Shown: positions 61,091 to 64,000 of the stretch, one piece after another
Layout of the letters: every line of letters starts with the position of its first letter
Position numbering within the stretch: position 1 is the first letter of the stretch
Assembly: GCF_003114815.1 (NCBI RefSeq)
Contig: NZ_BFAZ01000002.1
Location: 124,001-188,000 of the forward strand
Source of the DNA: Leptospira ellinghausenii
GTDB taxonomy: Bacteria; Spirochaetota; Leptospiria; Leptospirales; Leptospiraceae
Length of the DNA: 64,000 nt
Reading direction: 5' to 3'
Translations under genes and position numbers: made by a program
Notes under the pieces: generated by a model
What the model saw: the letters and a program-made list of their open reading frames with translations, nothing else
What the model was told of the DNA's origin: nothing
Databases searched by the model: none

Positions 61091-62464
61091 ATGTCATTAA
61101 CACAAGCAGTTAGAGATAAATTAGATATCCCCGACCTGGTAACAGGCGGGAAATCGCTTAAAGATGTAACCGTTGATATCGCAAAACCAAACGAAGATTT
61201 CCCAACCAAACTTTGGTGGAATACCTTCCTTTTGGTTTTGACGATCACCCTGATCGACGTAGCCATTATCGGTTATTTGTTTTACGAAGGTCTTTACCTC
61301 CTCGGGATCAACAACCCAGTAGGTTGGGGATTTTTCGTCGTCAACTTCGTATTCTGGATTGGTATCGGTCACGCAGGAACACTGATTTCTGCGGTATTAT
61401 ACCTCTTCCGCCAAGGTTGGAGAACAGGGATTAACCGTGCCGCAGAAGCGATGACGATCTTTGCCGTACTTGTTGCGGCATCGAACCTCATCCTCCACGT
61501 AGGTCGTCCATGGCTCGGATTTTGGCTCTTCCCATATCCAAATGAAAGAGGACCACTTTGGGTGAACTTCCGTTCCCCTCTGATCTGGGACACGTTTGCG
61601 GTATCCACCTACCTTTCCATTTCGATGGTATTCTGGTATTTGGGTCTTATTCCTGACCTTGCGACCCTAAGAGATCGTGCCACAGAAACTTGGAGAAAGA
61701 ACTTATACAACATCCTAGCCTTTGGTTGGGTTGGATCGGCGAGAGCTTGGTCACACTTGGAAATCGTTTCCATGATCCTTGCGGCTCTTTCCACTCCACT
61801 CGTTCTTTCGGTGCACACCATCGTATCCTTCGACTTTGCTGTTTCCATCCTTCCAGGTTGGCACACGACCATTTTCCCTCCATACTTCGTTGCCGGTGCG
61901 ATTTTCTCCGGATTTGCGATGGTGGTAACCCTTATGGTCATTGCTCGTGAAGTGTTTAACTTAAAGAACTACATCACGATGAAACACTTGGACAACATGA
62001 ACAAAATCATGATGGTTACAGGTCTTATCGTAGGACTTGCATATGGAACAGAGTTTTTCATCGCTTGGTATTCTGGTAACGAATACGAAGGATTTGCATT
62101 CTGGAACAGAGCGTTCGGACCATACGGTTGGGCTTACTTCATTATGATTTCCTGTAACGTTCTTTCACCACAAGTGTTCTGGTTCCGCAAACTTCGTTAC
62201 AACATCCCTGTGATGTTTGTTGCCTCCCTTGTGGTAAACGTAGGTATGTGGTTTGAACGTTTTGTGATCATGATGACCCTGAACCGCGACTTTTTACCAT
62301 CCAGCTGGGCAATGTATACACCGACTCTTTTCGACTACGCGATGTTAATCGGAACGTTCGGTATCTTCTTTACTCTCTTCCTTCTCTGGTGTCGAATTAT
62401 GCCAGTGATCGCGATTGCAGAAGTAAAAACAGTGATGCCACAAAAAGAAGGAGCACACCACTAG
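61091..62464 (+). CDS. actC: ActC: NrfD-like integral membrane subunit of alternative complex III
   Basis: An NrfD/PsrC-type membrane protein of 457 residues with about ten helices, thought to bind quinol and take part in proton transfer in ActC. Segments such as [23 protein letters not shown] and [20 protein letters not shown] are typical. The ATG follows GGGAGAACACAAAGGGA. actD starts 1 base after its stop. Confidence 0.94.
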   Translation: MSLTQAVRDKLDIPDLVTGGKSLKDVTVDIAKPNEDFPTKLWWNTFLLVLTITLIDVAIIGYLFYEGLYLLGINNPVGWGFFVVNFVFWIGIGHAGTLISAVLYLFRQGWRTGINRAAEAMTIFAVLVAASNLILHVGRPWLGFWLFPYPNERGPLWVNFRSPLIWDTFAVSTYLSISMVFWYLGLIPDLATLRDRATETWRKNLYNILAFGWVGSARAWSHLEIVSMILAALSTPLVLSVHTIVSFDFAVSILPGWHTTIFPPYFVAGAIFSGFAMVVTLMVIAREVFNLKNYITMKHLDNMNKIMMVTGLIVGLAYGTEFFIAWYSGNEYEGFAFWNRAFGPYGWAYFIMISCNVLSPQVFWFRKLRYNIPVMFVASLVVNVGMWFERFVIMMTLNRDFLPSSWAMYTPTLFDYAMLIGTFGIFFTLFLLWCRIMPVIAIAEVKTVMPQKEGAHH

Positions 62465-62465
62465 T

Positions 62466-63032
62466 ATGTATCTTCCAAAATTAGAACAGTTTCATAAATA
62501 CAAAGAAATGGATGAAGGAGTTCTCGGAATTTTCGACACTCCCGAAGCCATAATGCATGCTGCTGAGAAAACAAAAGCGAAGGATTACATCGGTTTTGAT
62601 TGTATCCTTCCTTATCCGGTTCACGGAATTGATGAAGCCATGGGAACTCCTAGATCAGGACTCCCTTGGGTTACTTTCTTTGCTGGGATTTTTGGATGCA
62701 CGATTGGAATTTTATTCCAGTATCTTACTCATGCACATGACTGGCCTCTCAATATCTCGGGAAAATCTCTCAATGCATGGTTTGCTTATGTGCCAATCAT
62801 CTTTGAATTAACAGTATTTTCCGCAGGGATTTATACAGTAGCTGCTTTATGTTTTTTAAGCGGTATTCCCAAAGCGACACGTCGGATCCTTCACCCGGAT
62901 TTGACGTCTCATAAATTTGGCCTTTGGATTCCAAAGTCTGCCAAAGGATACAACGAATCCGATGTCGTATCGTTTGTCAAAAGCCTTGGTGGATCCGAAG
63001 TCATCGTTGTGAAACCGGAGAACCAAAAATGA
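62466..63032 (+). CDS. actD: ActD: membrane subunit of alternative complex III
   Basis: 188 residues: a short soluble part (FDTPEAIMHAAEKTKAKDY, IDEAMGTPRSGLPW), two membrane helices (about 65-85 and 105-130) and a soluble C-terminus. This matches the DUF3341-type ActD subunit. Its position between actC and actE supports the call. The stop overlaps the actE ATG by 4 bases. Confidence 0.9.
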   Translation: MYLPKLEQFHKYKEMDEGVLGIFDTPEAIMHAAEKTKAKDYIGFDCILPYPVHGIDEAMGTPRSGLPWVTFFAGIFGCTIGILFQYLTHAHDWPLNISGKSLNAWFAYVPIIFELTVFSAGIYTVAALCFLSGIPKATRRILHPDLTSHKFGLWIPKSAKGYNESDVVSFVKSLGGSEVIVVKPENQK

Positions 63033-63616
63033 AACAAAACATCTTTCGAGTTTTCGCACTTGTGGCGTTAGTTTTTGTCGCAAATTGTGATTATAAAACT
63101 CCCGTTTATGAATACTTTCCGAATATGTATGACTCTCCTGCAAGAGAATCACAAGAAGCGGATTCCTTTGCTTCGAATGGTTCTGCTTCTAGGATTCCAC
63201 CAAAAGGTGCAATCCCAGTAGGATACTATCCGTATCCTTTTGCAGCAGAAGCAACTCCTGATACCCTTCCAGGTCCAGACAAAGGATTAAAAAATCCAAT
63301 TGGAAAGGCGAGTTTAGGGGATTTGATGATCGGGGAAAAACGCTACCAAACGTATTGCACTCCTTGTCATGGGGTGCAAGGTCTTGGAAATGGAGCCGTT
63401 GTAGGACCAGCACCGAAGTTCCAACAACCACCTCCTTCTGTTGTTTCTGATAAAATCCGCGGTTGGTCCGATGGACAAATTTACCACATCATCACGATGG
63501 GTCGAGGTCTCATGGGAAGTTATGCTTACCAAATCGAACCAGAAGACAGATGGAAGCTCATCGCTTACATCCGCAAACTTCAAGAATTTGAAGTGAAAAA
63601 TAAAAAGGCGAACTAG
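63029..63616 (+). CDS. actE: ActE: monohaem cytochrome c lipoprotein of alternative complex III
   Basis: 195 residues with a signal peptide ending in VANC, a lipobox, and one haem site YCTPCHGVQGLGNG. Met ligand candidates are in IITMGRGLMGS. It is the peripheral cytochrome subunit of the complex, which may pass electrons on. The ATG at 63029 overlaps the actD stop. The actF ATG follows 8 bases after its stop. Confidence 0.93.
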   Translation: MKQNIFRVFALVALVFVANCDYKTPVYEYFPNMYDSPARESQEADSFASNGSASRIPPKGAIPVGYYPYPFAAEATPDTLPGPDKGLKNPIGKASLGDLMIGEKRYQTYCTPCHGVQGLGNGAVVGPAPKFQQPPPSVVSDKIRGWSDGQIYHIITMGRGLMGSYAYQIEPEDRWKLIAYIRKLQEFEVKNKKAN

Positions 63617-63624
63617 GGGAAATT

Positions 63625-64000
63625 ATGAGCTCTACAAAAGCAGCGAAACTAGACGAAACATTATTGCAGTTCAAACTGCCAGGGTCCCTTCGTAATGCCC
63701 TCATTGCCATGATCGGAATTGGAGTGGTGAGTTTTCTCATCGCTTTTTTCGGGTTTGGTCATGAGACGTCTCGTCATATGGACGAAGCTGGTCATTTCCA
63801 CCATACGAATTTAGGCTACCATATCTTACTCATTGGTGCTTACTTTGTGATTGGACTTTCCATCACAGGGATTTTCTTCACAGCGATACAACACTTAACA
63901 GGCTCACAGTGGTCGGTGACTGTTCGTAGGATTTTCGAAACGTACGGACTTTTTGCACCCGTTGCTGGACTTCTCTTAGTGGGAGTGATCTTTGGAATGC
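63625..64000 (+). CDS. actF: ActF: membrane subunit of alternative complex III (3' end outside window)
   Basis: The ATG at 63625 follows TAGGGGAAATT and opens a frame that runs off the window after 125 residues. It shows three hydrophobic helices and HLTGSQWSVTVRRIFETYG between the second and third, typical of the NrfD-like ActF subunit. Homologues have about 400 residues, so most of it is missing. Confidence 0.9.
   Translation, partial: MSSTKAAKLDETLLQFKLPGSLRNALIAMIGIGVVSFLIAFFGFGHETSRHMDEAGHFHHTNLGYHILLIGAYFVIGLSITGIFFTAIQHLTGSQWSVTVRRIFETYGLFAPVAGLLLVGVIFGM

Overview
The window is chromosomal DNA of a spirochaete, almost certainly Leptospira. The evidence is a base composition of roughly 40% GC, an LPS-type Kdo transferase, FlaA-family and FlgM-like flagellar genes, many lipoproteins with loose spirochaetal lipoboxes (LVSC, FVGC, VANC), frequent TTG/GTG starts and an alternative complex III operon. 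I favour the saprophytic (L. biflexa-like) branch, but less surely. There are no rRNA genes, insertion sequences, prophage genes or CRISPR arrays. Almost everything is densely packed housekeeping sequence with many 4-base ATGA-type overlaps.

Layout. 1-5.1 kb: a heavy-metal RND efflux operon (czcA 3' part, czcC-like, czcB-like) with an inorganic pyrophosphatase gene inserted in it. 5.1-12 kb: lexA, a lipoprotein, ctpA, tsaD, pssA, a STAS protein (minus strand), an MBL-fold hydrolase and glpK. 12-16.5 kb (minus strand): a protein with a FliG-C-like segment, a small protein, a metal-ligand-deficient Fe-ADH relative, a FlgM-like protein, rsmI and a Cys-rich lipoprotein. 16.6-23.6 kb: a membrane protein, then nadE, waaA (kdtA) and a FlaA-family gene on the minus strand, then a repeat-containing anchored protein, a YggS-family gene and proC. 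An initiator tRNA-fMet follows (minus).

23.8-33.3 kb: a GAF-GGDEF protein, a two-DTG aspartic-protease-like protein, mnmA, an unusual ATP-grasp/FMN-oxidase fusion, a PilZ-like protein, an RluA-type pseudouridine synthase, an orphan DNA methyltransferase and a DsbD-alpha-like lipoprotein. 33.3-42 kb: two related lipoproteins, an M16 protease pair, an RNase Z-like hydrolase, an O-methyltransferase, a periplasmic protein, an amidase and tRNA-Leu(CAA). 42-57 kb: a thioesterase, a long low-complexity protein with an internal duplication, an ABC-F ATPase behind a probable attenuator leader, a 2-Cys peroxiredoxin with a PerR-like box, an orphan sufB, a TMEM220-like protein, a PQQ-type sugar dehydrogenase, an LTA-synthase-like enzyme, an alkylglycerol-monooxygenase-like protein, rlmN, a Cys-rich lipoprotein and a GT39 enzyme. 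57.4-64 kb: actABCDEF, the alternative complex III quinol oxidase, cut off in actF.

The most noteworthy items are the 750-residue ATP-grasp/FMN-oxidase fusion with a four-cysteine linker; the leader peptide and competing RNA helices before the ABC-F gene; the PerR-like palindrome on the peroxiredoxin ribosome binding site; the degenerate Fe-ADH and FliG-like proteins near flgM; and the pyrophosphatase inside the metal-efflux operon. All names rest on motif recognition by eye; no database search was run.
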